DNA of 64,000 nt, from positions 1 to 64,000 of the forward strand of contig CAXBGT010000003.1 of NCBI GenBank assembly GCA_963975265.1, written 5' to 3'. The DNA comes from CAJXUU01 sp963975265 (GTDB lineage Bacteria > Bacteroidota > Bacteroidia > Chitinophagales > Saprospiraceae). The notes below the pieces were generated by a model. It did no database searches. It saw only the letters and a program-made list of their open reading frames with translations, and was not told the DNA's origin. A program made the position numbers and the translations under genes. Positions within the stretch are counted from its first letter, which is position 1. The number at the start of each line of letters is the position of its first letter. Positions 8,786-19,440 of this stretch are shown piece by piece.

Positions 8786-11656
8786 ATGGCAAGCTTCGCA
8801 CAAAAAAGTTTTCAAAGAAGACATATCGGCATCACCAGTGCTGAAAAAGATGAAATGCTTAAGGTCATAGGTGTAAAAAGCCTAGACGAATTGATCAATC
8901 TTACAATACCTACTCATATCCGAGCCGAAAAAGAGATGGATATTCCTAATGAAGTTTCGGAATATGCCTATTTGAATGAACTAAAGACAATTGCTCAAAA
9001 GAATAAAATATTTACCAATTATATAGGTCAAGGATACTATGGAACAATTACTCCATCTGTAATTCTGAGAAATGTATTTCATAATCCAGGATGGTATACT
9101 CAATATACACCATATCAAGCTGAAATCGCACAAGGAAGACTTGAAGCTCTGCTGAATTTTCAAACCGTAGTATCAGACCTTACTGGCTTACCGATAGCAA
9201 ATGCATCTCTTTTGGATGAAGGAACGGCTGCAGCTGAATCAATGGCAATGTTTCAAGGAGCGAGAAACAAAAAGAGAAAGAATAATCCAGCTACCAAGTT
9301 CTTTGTTGACAATCACGTATTCGACCAGACGGTAGATATAATGATTACACGTGCAGAACCAATCGGAGTAGAAATCGTTCGTGGTGACTACAATACTGTG
9401 GAGATTAACGATGATTATATAGGCGCATTGATCCAATATCCTAATCAGATAGGAAGTGTAGAAGATTACCGAGCATTTACATCAAAATGTTCTGAGATAG
9501 GTGCATATGTATGTGTTGCTGCGGATCTTATGAGTCTAGCATTATTGACTCCTCCGGGAGAATGGGGTGCTCATGCAGTAATAGGGAATACTCAGAGATT
9601 TGGTGTTCCTATGGGCTATGGTGGCCCACATGCTGCATATTTTTCAACGATTGAAGAATTCAAAAGACAAATACCAGGTCGTATAATCGGAGTTTCACAA
9701 GACAGATTAGAAAATACATCTCTTAGAATGGCTCTTCAAACAAGAGAGCAGCACATCAAAAGAGAAAAAGCTACTTCTAATATTTGTACAGCACAAGCAC
9801 TACTTGCTGTGATGGCAAGTATGTATGCGGTATATCATGGACCAGAAGGTGTAAAAGACATTGCAAATACTATCCATCATCATACATTTGTATTGGCCAA
9901 CAATCTAAAAGCAATCGGATATGAATTGGCAAATGATAGTTACTTTGACACTTTGACCATCAAAACATCAAAAGAGGAACAAACAAGAATTAAAACTGCT
10001 GCAGAAGCTAAAGAAATCAACTTTTTCTATTCTTCAAATGGTGTGTCTATATCCGTAGATGAAACGACAGACATAGCTGCTATTTCAGAATTAGTAGAAT
10101 TGTTTTCAGCTCTAAAGGGGACAAAGCATAATATGTCTGATGCTAACGGACAAATGGCAATCCCTTCAGGTTTGCAGAGGTCAAGCGATTATCTTACACA
10201 TCCAGTTTTTACAAGTCACCATACTGAGTCTAAAATGATGAGGTATATCAAGAGCCTTGAAAATAAGGATCTTTCTCTTGTGCATAGTATGATTGCATTA
10301 GGTTCTTGTACTATGAAATTGAATGCCGCTACTGAGCTGATTCCAGTAACTTGGCCTGAATTTTCATTGATACATCCATTCGCTCCTGTAGAACAGGCGG
10401 CAGGTTACACTCAAATATTCGAAGAACTAAATAAATACTTGTGTGAAGCCACAGGGTTCACTGCATGTAGCTTACAACCAAATAGTGGAGCTCAAGGCGA
10501 ATATACTGGTCTAATGACCATCGCCGCTTACCATAGAGATAGAGGTGATCTTCATAGAAATATAGCATTGATCCCGTCTTCTGCTCACGGAACAAACCCT
10601 GCATCCGCTGTGATGGCAGGAATGAAGGTCGTAGTTGTAAAATGTGATGATGAAGGAAACATCGATGTAGCAGACCTCATGGCTAAAACCGAAGAACACA
10701 AGGAGCATCTTGCAGCCCTTATGATCACTTACCCGAGTACACATGGTGTATTCGAAACAGAAGTGAAAGAAATATGTGCAAATATCCACGAAAATGGGGG
10801 TCTCGTTTATATGGACGGTGCCAATATGAATGCCCAAGTAGGACTGACTAGTCCGGGAATAATCGGAGCAGATGTCTGTCACCTTAACCTGCATAAAACA
10901 TTTGCAATTCCTCACGGTGGAGGTGGCCCTGGAATGGGTCCAATCTGCGTAAATGATAAGCTTGCGCCGTTCCTACCTAGTCACAAATTGGTGAAAACGG
11001 GTGGGAAAAAAGGTATTACAGCGGTATCTTCAGCTCCTTGGGGAAGTGCGAGTATTCTATTGATTTCTTATGCTTACATCAGATTGTTAGGTAAAGAAGG
11101 TATGCTTAATTCTACCATATATGCAATTCTGAATGCTAACTACATGAAGGCAAGATTAGAAGAACACTATCCAGTATTGTACAAAGGAGAGAATGGTATG
11201 GCAGCCCATGAAATGATCCTCGATCTCAGACAATTCAAGCCTCTTAACGTAAGTGCTGAAGATGTCGCAAAGAGATTGATAGATTATGGATTCCACGCAC
11301 CTACATTATCATTTCCAGTAGCTGGCACAGTGATGATAGAACCAACAGAAAGTGAAGACAAAGATGAGCTAGACAGATTCTGTGATGCTATGATTTCTAT
11401 CAAAAGAGAAATTGATGCTATTGCTAGTGGAGATGCAGATAGTGAGGATAATGTACTGGTCAATGCACCTCACACCTTACATGAAATCACTGCTGACGAA
11501 TGGTCACATGCTTATTCTAGAAGTGAAGCGGCCTATCCACTACCATATCTCTACTCAAGTAAAAAATTCTGGGCATCTACAACAAGAGTCAATAATGCTT
11601 TCGGGGATAGGAATTTGATATGTACTTGTCCTCCGATGGAGGCGTATGAGGATTAG
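8786..11656 (+). CDS. gcvP: Glycine dehydrogenase (decarboxylating), glycine cleavage P-protein
   Basis: 956 aa, the full-length fused (non-split) P-protein. Both halves of the homodimeric fold are present. The PLP Lys is in HLNLHKTFAIPHGGGGPGMG (Lys about residue 704). The N-terminal segment FQRRHIGITSAEKDEML is typical of mature P-proteins. It decarboxylates glycine and passes the aminomethyl group to lipoylated H-protein. gcvT and gcvH are not in the window, so the system is dispersed. A good terminator follows the stop. Confidence 0.98.
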   Translation: MASFAQKSFQRRHIGITSAEKDEMLKVIGVKSLDELINLTIPTHIRAEKEMDIPNEVSEYAYLNELKTIAQKNKIFTNYIGQGYYGTITPSVILRNVFHNPGWYTQYTPYQAEIAQGRLEALLNFQTVVSDLTGLPIANASLLDEGTAAAESMAMFQGARNKKRKNNPATKFFVDNHVFDQTVDIMITRAEPIGVEIVRGDYNTVEINDDYIGALIQYPNQIGSVEDYRAFTSKCSEIGAYVCVAADLMSLALLTPPGEWGAHAVIGNTQRFGVPMGYGGPHAAYFSTIEEFKRQIPGRIIGVSQDRLENTSLRMALQTREQHIKREKATSNICTAQALLAVMASMYAVYHGPEGVKDIANTIHHHTFVLANNLKAIGYELANDSYFDTLTIKTSKEEQTRIKTAAEAKEINFFYSSNGVSISVDETTDIAAISELVELFSALKGTKHNMSDANGQMAIPSGLQRSSDYLTHPVFTSHHTESKMMRYIKSLENKDLSLVHSMIALGSCTMKLNAATELIPVTWPEFSLIHPFAPVEQAAGYTQIFEELNKYLCEATGFTACSLQPNSGAQGEYTGLMTIAAYHRDRGDLHRNIALIPSSAHGTNPASAVMAGMKVVVVKCDDEGNIDVADLMAKTEEHKEHLAALMITYPSTHGVFETEVKEICANIHENGGLVYMDGANMNAQVGLTSPGIIGADVCHLNLHKTFAIPHGGGGPGMGPICVNDKLAPFLPSHKLVKTGGKKGITAVSSAPWGSASILLISYAYIRLLGKEGMLNSTIYAILNANYMKARLEEHYPVLYKGENGMAAHEMILDLRQFKPLNVSAEDVAKRLIDYGFHAPTLSFPVAGTVMIEPTESEDKDELDRFCDAMISIKREIDAIASGDADSEDNVLVNAPHTLHEITADEWSHAYSRSEAAYPLPYLYSSKKFWASTTRVNNAFGDRNLICTCPPMEAYED

Positions 11657-11693
11657 AAAATGATCTTATTCGAATAAAATATTAAGATATTTG

Positions 11694-11727
11694 AAAAGGA
11701 CTTGACAATTGTTGAGTCCTTTTTTTG
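11694..11727 (+). terminator. Rho-independent terminator after gcvP
   Basis: AAAAGGACT pairs with AGTCCTTTT, the loop has an ACAATTGT core, and the second arm runs into a 7-T tract. It lies 37 bases after the gcvP stop. Confidence 0.8.
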
Positions 11728-11898
11728 AAAGCTCTTATATATTTCTATGCCATTCAGCCAGTGTCTTACGGCAATGTATAGACGTACTAAAATTGTTTCA
11801 TAGAAACGTCGAATGGCAAACATTAAGAGAATGCTTTTGCTAGACAAAATTCTATTCTAGCTTCCACTTAATTGTATGCGACTAAGACTGAAGTGCAT

Positions 11899-13362
11899 TT
11901 ACATTTTTAGAACAGACCCATCCTTACTTTCCAAAACTGTTTGTCCACTCAATTCCGTATCCACAGCAACCGCTGCTTCTCTCCCTTCCGAGATTGCCCA
12001 AACTACAAGCGATTGCCCACGTCTCATATCTCCCGCTGTAAAAACACCTTCCACAGATGTTTTATAATCAGTGGCCAAAACATTACCTCTATGATCATAA
12101 TCCACTCCTAATTGAGCTAATAGACCTTCTTTCTGAGCATGTACAAAACCAATAGCTAAGAAAGCTTTTTGACATGGAATTACTTCCATTGAACCTTCTA
12201 TTTCTTGCATCCCATATTTTCCGTTTTCATCAGCCGCCCACTTTACTTTAGCCACTTCAAGCCCAGATAAGTTGCCTGAATCATCTTTGACAAAACGCTT
12301 TGTCATGACAGACCATTCTCTTTGACAGCCTTCTGCATGAGATGAGCTTGTTCGAAGGGTCATGGGCCAGTTTGGCCATGGATCTTTGTCTGTTCTTTCG
12401 ATTCCAGGAGTAGGCATTATTTCTAGCTGAGTGATAGATCTTGCACCTAACCTGTTTGAGGTGCCTATACAGTCAGAACCAGTATCTCCACCACCTATAA
12501 CTACTACATCTTGATCTTTGACTGAGATCGTTTCTTCCGCTGAAAATTGATCTCCAGCTACTCTTTTATTATTTTGAGTAAGGTATTCCATAGCGAGATG
12601 TACCCCTTTTGTATCTCTGTTTTCGAGAGACATATCTCTAGCTATTGTTGATCCTCCACATAGGACTATAGCATCATACTCTGATTGAAGATAGTCAACA
12701 GAAATATCTACTCCTACATCAGTATTAGTCATAAATTTAATTCCCGCAGCTTTCATGATCTCTAGCCTTCTATCAATAGATGATTTTTCCAATTTGAAAT
12801 CTGGGATTCCATATCTGAGTAGTCCACCTATTCTATCTTCACGCTCGTAAACCGTAACTGTATGCCCAGCCTTGCTAAGTTGATCTGCGCATGCTAATCC
12901 TGCAGGTCCCGATCCTATTACGGCTACTTTCTTATCTGTTTTTTGATCCACTTCATTTGGCCTAACCCATCCTTCTTTATAGGCACGCTCAATGATTGAC
13001 TTTTCGATATACTCTATAGATACTGGGTTATCATTAATTCCTAGTACACAGGCGGACTCACAAGGTGCTGGGCAGATCCTTCCAGTAAATTCAGGGAAGT
13101 TATTTGTTTGTATAAGTATTTCATATGCTTCCTTCCACTTTCCTTTGTATACTGCCTCATTGAAGTCAGGAATGACATTTCCCAATGGACAACCACTGTG
13201 ACAAAAAGGAACACCACAATCCATACATCGTGCAGCTTGTTCTTCTTTATGCGCAATAGGTAGCGGCTTATAAAATTCATTAAAATGATGCACTCTTGCT
13301 TTTGGGTCTTCAGTTGTTGGAAGATCTCTTTTGTACTTCATAAATCCTTTGATATCTCCCAT
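11899..13362 (-). CDS. gltD: Glutamate synthase small subunit (FAD/NAD(P)H-dependent)
   Basis: 487 aa. The N-terminal adrenodoxin-reductase-type Fe-S domain has Cys clusters CMDCGVPFCHSGCPLGN and CPAPCESACVLG. An FAD-binding VIGSGPAGLACADQL and an NAD(P)-binding VIGGGDTGSDC follow, and the C-terminal GDMRRGQSLVVWAI contacts FAD. It feeds electrons from NAD(P)H to the large subunit. It starts 2 bases after gltB stops, a tight gltB-gltD operon. Confidence 0.97.
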   Translation of the reverse strand: MGDIKGFMKYKRDLPTTEDPKARVHHFNEFYKPLPIAHKEEQAARCMDCGVPFCHSGCPLGNVIPDFNEAVYKGKWKEAYEILIQTNNFPEFTGRICPAPCESACVLGINDNPVSIEYIEKSIIERAYKEGWVRPNEVDQKTDKKVAVIGSGPAGLACADQLSKAGHTVTVYEREDRIGGLLRYGIPDFKLEKSSIDRRLEIMKAAGIKFMTNTDVGVDISVDYLQSEYDAIVLCGGSTIARDMSLENRDTKGVHLAMEYLTQNNKRVAGDQFSAEETISVKDQDVVVIGGGDTGSDCIGTSNRLGARSITQLEIMPTPGIERTDKDPWPNWPMTLRTSSSHAEGCQREWSVMTKRFVKDDSGNLSGLEVAKVKWAADENGKYGMQEIEGSMEVIPCQKAFLAIGFVHAQKEGLLAQLGVDYDHRGNVLATDYKTSVEGVFTAGDMRRGQSLVVWAISEGREAAVAVDTELSGQTVLESKDGSVLKM

Positions 13363-13364
13363 GA

Positions 13365-16300
13365 TTAGCTCGCTTTTTGTTGTAAAACAAATGATTTCTC
13401 CTTGGCTTCAAGTATCCGTTTATACTCTGCAGAGATTACCCTTTGGAAGTGGTGTTTCTCTTCATCCCAATTATTGAGGATTGTAAACCCTTTTCTACTT
13501 CCTGTGTAGTTTGTATGGCTTCTGATCATCGTTTGAATAGTGTCTAAGTCTTTAACCGTTGGTCGATCGATCATTACCATTTCATGGTTTACCGTTTCAT
13601 TTAGCGTCCTTGGTGTATCTTGATATACAAAAGCAATACCACCACTCATGCCCGCCGCAAAATTCTTCCCTACCTCTCCTAAAATAACAACTAAACCGCC
13701 TGTCATATATTCGCACCCATTATCTCCGATGCCTTCTACTACCGTCTTTGCACCACTATTTCTTACGCAAAATCTATCTCCTGCCCTCCCATTAATATAT
13801 GCTTCTCCTGAAGTAGCACCATAAAGTGCCACGTTGCCAATGATAATATTGGAAGCAGCGTCATAGCTCGTATCACGATCTGGCGAGACGGCCAATTTAG
13901 CTCCGCTTAATCCTTTACCAAAGTAATCATTTGCTTCTCCTTCTAATCTGAAAAATATACCCCTGGCTGCAAAAGCACCAAAGCTCTGTCCCGCAGATCC
14001 TCTAAATCGATACGTAAGGCTATCGGGCAACATACCTACTGAACCGTAAACCTTTGCTATTTCATTGGATAACATGGCACCTACTGCACGGTCGGTACTC
14101 TTTATCGACATCACACCATCGTATGTCTTTTGCTGTTTCATTGCTAATGTAGAATATTTGATCAGTTTGTGATCCAGCACCTTATCTAGCCCATGGTCCT
14201 GCATTTTGGACTGATAGAGCGTTTCATTTAGTTTATTTTCTTCTTGGAATAGAAGTGGAGTAAAATCCACATTTGTAGTTTTCCAATGTCTGTTTTCATT
14301 TTCTATTTCTAAAAGGTCTGTTCGTCCTACCAATTCGTTAACCGATCGTACACCGACGGATGCCATAATCTCCCTCAAGTGCTTTGCCAAAAACTGGAAG
14401 TAATTCACTACATTCTCTACCTTTCCATCAAACTTCTTCCTGAGGTTTTCATCTTGTGTCGCAATTCCCACTGGGCAAGTATTGAGGTGACATTTTCTCA
14501 TAAGTATGCAGCCTTCTACTACCAATGCCGCTGTTGCGATTCCCCATTCTTCGGCTCCCAACATGGTAGCTATTGCCATGTCTCGACCCGTTCGTATCTG
14601 TCCATCCGTTTGTAGTACTACTCTATCTCTCAGTCCATTCTTGACCAATGTTTGATGGGTTTCAGAAAGACCAAGCTCCCATGGTAATCCTGCATGTCGG
14701 ACCGAACTCAGAGGTGATGCTCCTGTACCCCCATCATATCCTGAGATTAAAATGTGATCGGCATGTGCCTTAGTTACACCACTAGCTATAACTCCTACAC
14801 CTGCTTTTGATACTAATTTCACGCTGATTCTAGCTTTCCTGTTAGCATTTTTAAGATCGAAAATTAACTGTGCTAGATCTTCAATACTATATATGTCATG
14901 ATGCGGTGGCGGTGATATTAATCCTACACCAGGAGTACTGTGTCTAATTTTTCCGATGTAATCATTCACTTTGTGACCAGGTAGTTGACCCCCTTCCCCG
15001 GGTTTGGCACCTTGAGCCATTTTGATTTGTAGTTCTATGGCGTTGGTTAAGTAATTGATCGTCACTCCGAATCTACCTGATGCCACTTGTTTTATGGCTG
15101 ATCTTTCCCAGCTTCCATCTTCGTTTTTGGCAAATCGTTTTTCGTCTTCTCCACCTTCTCCACTATTACTTTTACCACCGATTCTATTCATCGCTTTTGC
15201 CAATGTAGAATGAGCCTCATGCGAAATGGAACCTAATGACATCGCTCCGGTAGCGAATCTTTTCATGATTACAGTTTCGCTTTCAACTTCCGAAATCGGA
15301 ATGGATGATTCTCCGTTTTTGATCTTAAAGTAACTTCGGAGTGTGCTACTATTGTGCTCTAACTTATCTATAGCTTCTGCAAATTTCTGATAGGTCGCAT
15401 AATCATTAGTTTTGGTACTATGCTGGAGTAGGTGTATCGTTTGTGGATTGAAGAGATGATACTCACCTTTGCGTTTCCATTGATAGTTTCCAATATCAGG
15501 AAGTTTTTCATATTCTTTAGCAAAGGCGAGATCGTGTTTTGCTTTGTTTTCCCTTGATAATTGGTCGAATGTCAGTCCTTCTATCCTTGAAATCGTCCCT
15601 TTGAAACATTTATTGATAACTTCTGTGGAGATACCTAATGCCTCAAATGTCTGTGCACCTTTGTATGAGCCCAAAGTAGAAACTCCAAGTTTTGACATGA
15701 TTTTTAGCAATCCTTTTTTGACCGCCTTAATGTATTTTTCTTCTCCATCACTAGGTAGTATACCTTTTGACTTAGCTAGCTTTCGAGTCGTCTCTAAAGC
15801 GAGATAAGGATATATATAATCGACTCCAAAAGATAACAGTGTAGCCATGTGATGAGTCTCCCATAAATCTCCGGCTCGCACAACTATTGTGACCTCTTTC
15901 CTCAATCCTTTACTAATCAGTAGATGATGTAAAGCACCTGTAATTAAAAGACTAGGTACATTTATCTTGTTTTTATCCATATCTGAATCACTTAAGCAAA
16001 TGATCCTCACATCATCCTCTATTGCATCCAGTGCCGTGTCACATATCGAATCAATAGCAGCTTCAATTGAGGTATCTTTATTATAAGTAGTGGATATTTC
16101 TCTTGCTTCAAATTCATCCAATTCGTTGCCCAGAATATTTGAGTAATAAGTTTGATTTAAAATAGGATGATCTGTTCTAATCACTCTAGCTTCCTCTTCG
16201 TTTATACCGATGATCCTACTACTATTACTGATCACAGTGGAGAGTGACATGTAGAAGCTTTCACGCAAAGAATCGATTGGTGGATTGGTAACTTGGGCGA

Positions 16301-17870
16301 ATTGCTGTTTGAAATAATTGGCAATGTGTTGAGAGATTTTCGACAATACGGCTAAGGGAATATCTGAACCCATTGACCCGATTGGTTCTTTGGTGGTCTG
16401 CATCATTGCATCCAAGATCAATTGTTCATCTTCCAGTGTCATGCCGTAGGCGATCTGTCGTGTATGAATAGGCAGTTTTGATTCTTTCACAACTGGTTTC
16501 ACAGGCAAATCTTCAACCTTTATTGACATCTTATCCAGCCATTCTCTATATGGTTTTCTTTTGCAGATTCTTTCTTTTAATTCTTCGTCAGAGATGATTC
16601 TATTTTCATCAAGATCAGCGACGAGCATTTTTCCTGGTTGTAATCTTCCTTTCTTGATAATTTTTGATGGATCAATTTCTAGGCAGCCGGCTTCGCTTCC
16701 TAATATTAAGAAATTATCATCAGTCAGTAAGTAACGGGAAGGCCGTAGTCCGTTTCTATCTAAGGTGGCTCCAAGGACAGTACCATCCGTAAAACAAATT
16801 GATGCTGGTCCATCCCATGCTTCTAGAACTCCATCATGATATTCATAGAATGCCTTTTTATAGTCTTCGATATATTCATTATTCTGCCATGCCTCAGGGA
16901 TCATCATCATGATAGTATGTGGTATCGAACGACTCGCTTTCAATAAGAAATCTACTACGTTATCAAAATTACCACTATCAGACTGAAATGGGTCACAAAC
17001 TGGAAATGTAGAGGTCAAATCTGGTCTGTCCTTTGATACTAATTCCATGTTCTTTTCTCTAGCATTCCACCAATTGAGGTTCCCTTGTATTGTATTGATC
17101 TCTCCATTATGCGCTATGCATCGGAAAGGTTGAGCCAACTTCCATTTAGGGATCGTATTCGTACTAAATCTACTATGTACTATCGCAATAGCTGAGTGTA
17201 TCTCGTCATCTTGAAGATCTAGGAAATAAGATCTCAATTGAGTAGCCATCAACATTCCTTTGTATACTATCGTTTTTGAAGATAGAGACGCTATATAAAA
17301 ATCATCCGTCAGTCCCTTACCACTAAAATAAATCTCCTTGAGTATTTGGGTTCTTAAAAAGTAAAACCTTCTTTCTATATCTTTATTATTAAAACCTGAT
17401 GACTTAAAAAAAAGCTGTGCCATATCTGGCTCACTATCTTTTGCCATGTTTCCAATCATAGAATTATCAACAGGAACTGAACGCTCTAGAATGATTTTAA
17501 AGTCATTGTTTTTACAATATTTTTGTATCACATCATAGCAGTACTGTTTCAATTCCTTATCTTTTGGAAAGAAAAACATACCTATTCCATACTTACCTCT
17601 TTTCGGCAATTGCACTCCCGACTCTAAAGCTTTCGCTTTCATGAATCCGTGAGGTACTTGCATCAAAATCCCCGCTCCATCACCTGTATTTTCTTCACAA
17701 CCACATGCACCTCTGTGCTCCATGTTTTCTAAAATAGTAAGCGCAGAATCTATAACGTAGTATGATGTACCTCCGTTTAAGTTGGCAATCATACCAACTC
17801 CACAAGAATCTTTTTCTAACTGAGGTGTGTATAAGCCACGCTGCTGTGGTTCTGTTGTATTATTTGTCAT
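13365..17870 (-). CDS. gltB: Glutamate synthase large subunit
   Basis: 1501 aa, normal length. A 22-residue leader precedes SCGVGMIANL, with Cys23 predicted to become the N-terminal nucleophile of the class II glutamine amidotransferase domain after cleavage. A central FMN-binding (beta/alpha)8 synthase domain contains GEGGQLPGHKVNDYIG and the [3Fe-4S] cysteines in CILMRKCHLNTCPVG. The C-terminal GXGXG-type beta-helix domain includes GRAGDRFCVRNSGAKTVVEG. It transfers glutamine amide nitrogen to 2-oxoglutarate. It lies in the same orientation as the outer-membrane barrel, amt and the P-II gene upstream, forming a nitrogen assimilation block. Confidence 0.98.
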   Translation of the reverse strand: MTNNTTEPQQRGLYTPQLEKDSCGVGMIANLNGGTSYYVIDSALTILENMEHRGACGCEENTGDGAGILMQVPHGFMKAKALESGVQLPKRGKYGIGMFFFPKDKELKQYCYDVIQKYCKNNDFKIILERSVPVDNSMIGNMAKDSEPDMAQLFFKSSGFNNKDIERRFYFLRTQILKEIYFSGKGLTDDFYIASLSSKTIVYKGMLMATQLRSYFLDLQDDEIHSAIAIVHSRFSTNTIPKWKLAQPFRCIAHNGEINTIQGNLNWWNAREKNMELVSKDRPDLTSTFPVCDPFQSDSGNFDNVVDFLLKASRSIPHTIMMMIPEAWQNNEYIEDYKKAFYEYHDGVLEAWDGPASICFTDGTVLGATLDRNGLRPSRYLLTDDNFLILGSEAGCLEIDPSKIIKKGRLQPGKMLVADLDENRIISDEELKERICKRKPYREWLDKMSIKVEDLPVKPVVKESKLPIHTRQIAYGMTLEDEQLILDAMMQTTKEPIGSMGSDIPLAVLSKISQHIANYFKQQFAQVTNPPIDSLRESFYMSLSTVISNSSRIIGINEEEARVIRTDHPILNQTYYSNILGNELDEFEAREISTTYNKDTSIEAAIDSICDTALDAIEDDVRIICLSDSDMDKNKINVPSLLITGALHHLLISKGLRKEVTIVVRAGDLWETHHMATLLSFGVDYIYPYLALETTRKLAKSKGILPSDGEEKYIKAVKKGLLKIMSKLGVSTLGSYKGAQTFEALGISTEVINKCFKGTISRIEGLTFDQLSRENKAKHDLAFAKEYEKLPDIGNYQWKRKGEYHLFNPQTIHLLQHSTKTNDYATYQKFAEAIDKLEHNSSTLRSYFKIKNGESSIPISEVESETVIMKRFATGAMSLGSISHEAHSTLAKAMNRIGGKSNSGEGGEDEKRFAKNEDGSWERSAIKQVASGRFGVTINYLTNAIELQIKMAQGAKPGEGGQLPGHKVNDYIGKIRHSTPGVGLISPPPHHDIYSIEDLAQLIFDLKNANRKARISVKLVSKAGVGVIASGVTKAHADHILISGYDGGTGASPLSSVRHAGLPWELGLSETHQTLVKNGLRDRVVLQTDGQIRTGRDMAIATMLGAEEWGIATAALVVEGCILMRKCHLNTCPVGIATQDENLRKKFDGKVENVVNYFQFLAKHLREIMASVGVRSVNELVGRTDLLEIENENRHWKTTNVDFTPLLFQEENKLNETLYQSKMQDHGLDKVLDHKLIKYSTLAMKQQKTYDGVMSIKSTDRAVGAMLSNEIAKVYGSVGMLPDSLTYRFRGSAGQSFGAFAARGIFFRLEGEANDYFGKGLSGAKLAVSPDRDTSYDAASNIIIGNVALYGATSGEAYINGRAGDRFCVRNSGAKTVVEGIGDNGCEYMTGGLVVILGEVGKNFAAGMSGGIAFVYQDTPRTLNETVNHEMVMIDRPTVKDLDTIQTMIRSHTNYTGSRKGFTILNNWDEEKHHFQRVISAEYKRILEAKEKSFVLQQKAS

Positions 17871-18023
17871 AATATTTAGTGTTTAGTATTTAGCGATCAA
17901 TTCCCAAATCCTGTTTTAATTGGATTTGGGAAAATGAATATTATTGAGTAGCGGCAATTCTACTTTTGTTTTTTTTTGTTCGAGGTTCGATTGTTCGTTT
18001 TTTTGATATTAGCAAAGCTTCAA

Positions 18024-18115
18024 TAAAAAATAGTATCCCGCACTCGTTGCTCTTTCGAGCAACGAGTGTTTGCTATGCAAGCCATCTCTGATACCATGCT
18101 GCAATACTATTTTCG
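18024..18115. repeat. Nested palindromic element between the barrel gene and gltB
   Basis: A perfect 12-bp stem, CACTCGTTGCTC (18041-18052) with GAGCAACGAGTG (18057-18068) and a TTTC loop, sits inside a second inverted pair: AAAATAGTAT near 18026-18035 and ATACTATTTT near 18106-18115. The stretch is visibly more GC-rich than the flanking A/T tracts. Read on the minus strand the outer stem ends in a T6 run, so it could terminate the barrel gene transcript. Its size and architecture also fit a REP-like dispersed repeat. The rest of the 17871-18145 gap holds T-rich gltB leader sequence. Confidence 0.55.
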
Positions 18116-18145
18116 ATGCCGGCCGTTTGCTTGCATCAAGCCAGC

Positions 18146-19150
18146 CTAGAATCCATACACAACAGCTAAAACAAAAGAACTTAATGACTCTTCTAATTCT
18201 AACTCGTTTGTATAAACTGGGGCACTTACTTTATCCATTCTCACTTCTGGAATGATCGTAAGGTTTCCAACGGTATATTGTCCAGTAAGCGTTACGTCCA
18301 ATATGTTTTCATCCGTACCAACTGCACCTACCCCTTTGTCTTGGAAATATTCTATTCTTGTTCCTAATTTGAAATTTTCGCTCAATGCATATTGCAAATA
18401 TCCAGCTACCCCAGCAAATGCATCTTGAGCAATTGTGGCATTAAGGCCTAAGTAAAATTCTTCCGTAAGATCCACACCTGTTGTTAAATCAACTTGGTAG
18501 AAATCTTCACTTATTATTGTATTCAAATAAGCACTACCATTATCAAACGAGTATCCCAATTGTAATCCTCCTGCATAATCATTGGTAGGGTTATATTCTG
18601 TGGCATCTGTTGGGTTAAAAACTCCAGCCATCAAAGTAAATCCTCCGCCTAAATCTGCATCTACTTTTAGTCCTGTATGAGAAAAGGGACCATATGAAAA
18701 CATGTATGACGTGGAATAATTAAAATTACCAGTGGGTGATATTACTTCATAACCTAGAAACGTATTGAAATTTCCTAGCGTTATTTTTACATTGTCTGAT
18801 ACATCCCAAAAAGCATATAGCTGATTGATTATACTGGATGTACCTCCTGGTCTGAGAAAAGGTGATAAAAAGGTAGCATCCTCACCTCGTGGACCAAAAA
18901 CAAGATCCGCAACAATTCCTGCATTTTTCTTATAATATGTTGCATTTAGGTTGGCCATACCCAAAGAAAAACCAGGTAAGTTAGCAAAAGAAGTTCCTGG
19001 AGCTTCATTAAAATCAGCTCCGATGGACATTCTGTAATATGCATCCATAGATCCTACTACTTCGAAGTTTGTAGAGTCTGTTGTTTGCGATATTGCTATT
19101 CCAATGGTCATAAATGATAATAAATTGATTAATGTTAATTTCTTAAACAT
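18146..19150 (-). CDS. Outer-membrane beta-barrel porin (OmpL-like, BBP2 family)
   Basis: 334 aa from the ATG at 19150, which gives a clean signal peptide (MFKKLTLINLLSFM then AISQ). The longer frame, from 19207, would add 19 unlikely residues. The mature protein alternates short hydrophobic and polar segments, is rich in Gly, Asn and Tyr, and ends in a barrel-closing SSFVLAVVYGF. Its architecture (NATYYKKNAGIVADLVFGPRGE, then GTSSIINQLYAFWD) resembles the putative OmpL-like porins often found next to amt in Bacteroidota. A role in solute or ammonium entry is inferred from its position between amt and gltBD. Confidence 0.82.
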   Translation of the reverse strand: MFKKLTLINLLSFMTIGIAISQTTDSTNFEVVGSMDAYYRMSIGADFNEAPGTSFANLPGFSLGMANLNATYYKKNAGIVADLVFGPRGEDATFLSPFLRPGGTSSIINQLYAFWDVSDNVKITLGNFNTFLGYEVISPTGNFNYSTSYMFSYGPFSHTGLKVDADLGGGFTLMAGVFNPTDATEYNPTNDYAGGLQLGYSFDNGSAYLNTIISEDFYQVDLTTGVDLTEEFYLGLNATIAQDAFAGVAGYLQYALSENFKLGTRIEYFQDKGVGAVGTDENILDVTLTGQYTVGNLTIIPEVRMDKVSAPVYTNELELEESLSSFVLAVVYGF

Positions 19151-19269
19151 GGTAATATGATTATTTTGTTTTGAAATAATCCATGCGAAATCTCTTTTGT
19201 CAATCATAAAAAAATGATTAACATTGTTTAGTTAATTCGAGGATTCCGCACAGAATCTTTGATGAAATT

Positions 19270-19299
19270 GCCTCCGAGATTGCCGTCTCGGAGGCTTTT
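19270..19299. terminator. Strong GC-rich hairpin between amt and the barrel gene
   Basis: GCCTCCGAGA pairs perfectly with TCTCGGAGGC around a 6-base loop. The clear T tract (TTTTG) is on the plus strand, while both flanking genes run on the minus strand, where the hairpin is followed only by AATTTC. It may be a weak terminator, a transcript-stabilising stem or a partial read-through point downstream of amt. Confidence 0.5.
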
Positions 19300-19440
19300 G
19301 TAATTTCCAATTCTCTTAAAATTGGATTTTTAAAACACTAAATACTAAAAACTACTAAATATTCTTTTTTGTAAACGTTGTTTAGCTGTTCTACCATAGT
19401 CGTTTATTGAAATCTACAGACCTAGATGACTTAAACCGCC

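Noticed and set aside
10511..10915. 134-codon minus-strand frame inside gcvP
   Set aside because: It is fully contained within a strongly conserved gene with intact active-site motifs; there is no independent coding evidence.
17979..17995. GTTCGAGGTTCGATT, reminiscent of a tRNA T-arm
   Set aside because: There is no matching acceptor, anticodon or D-arm structure within 80 bases on either strand.
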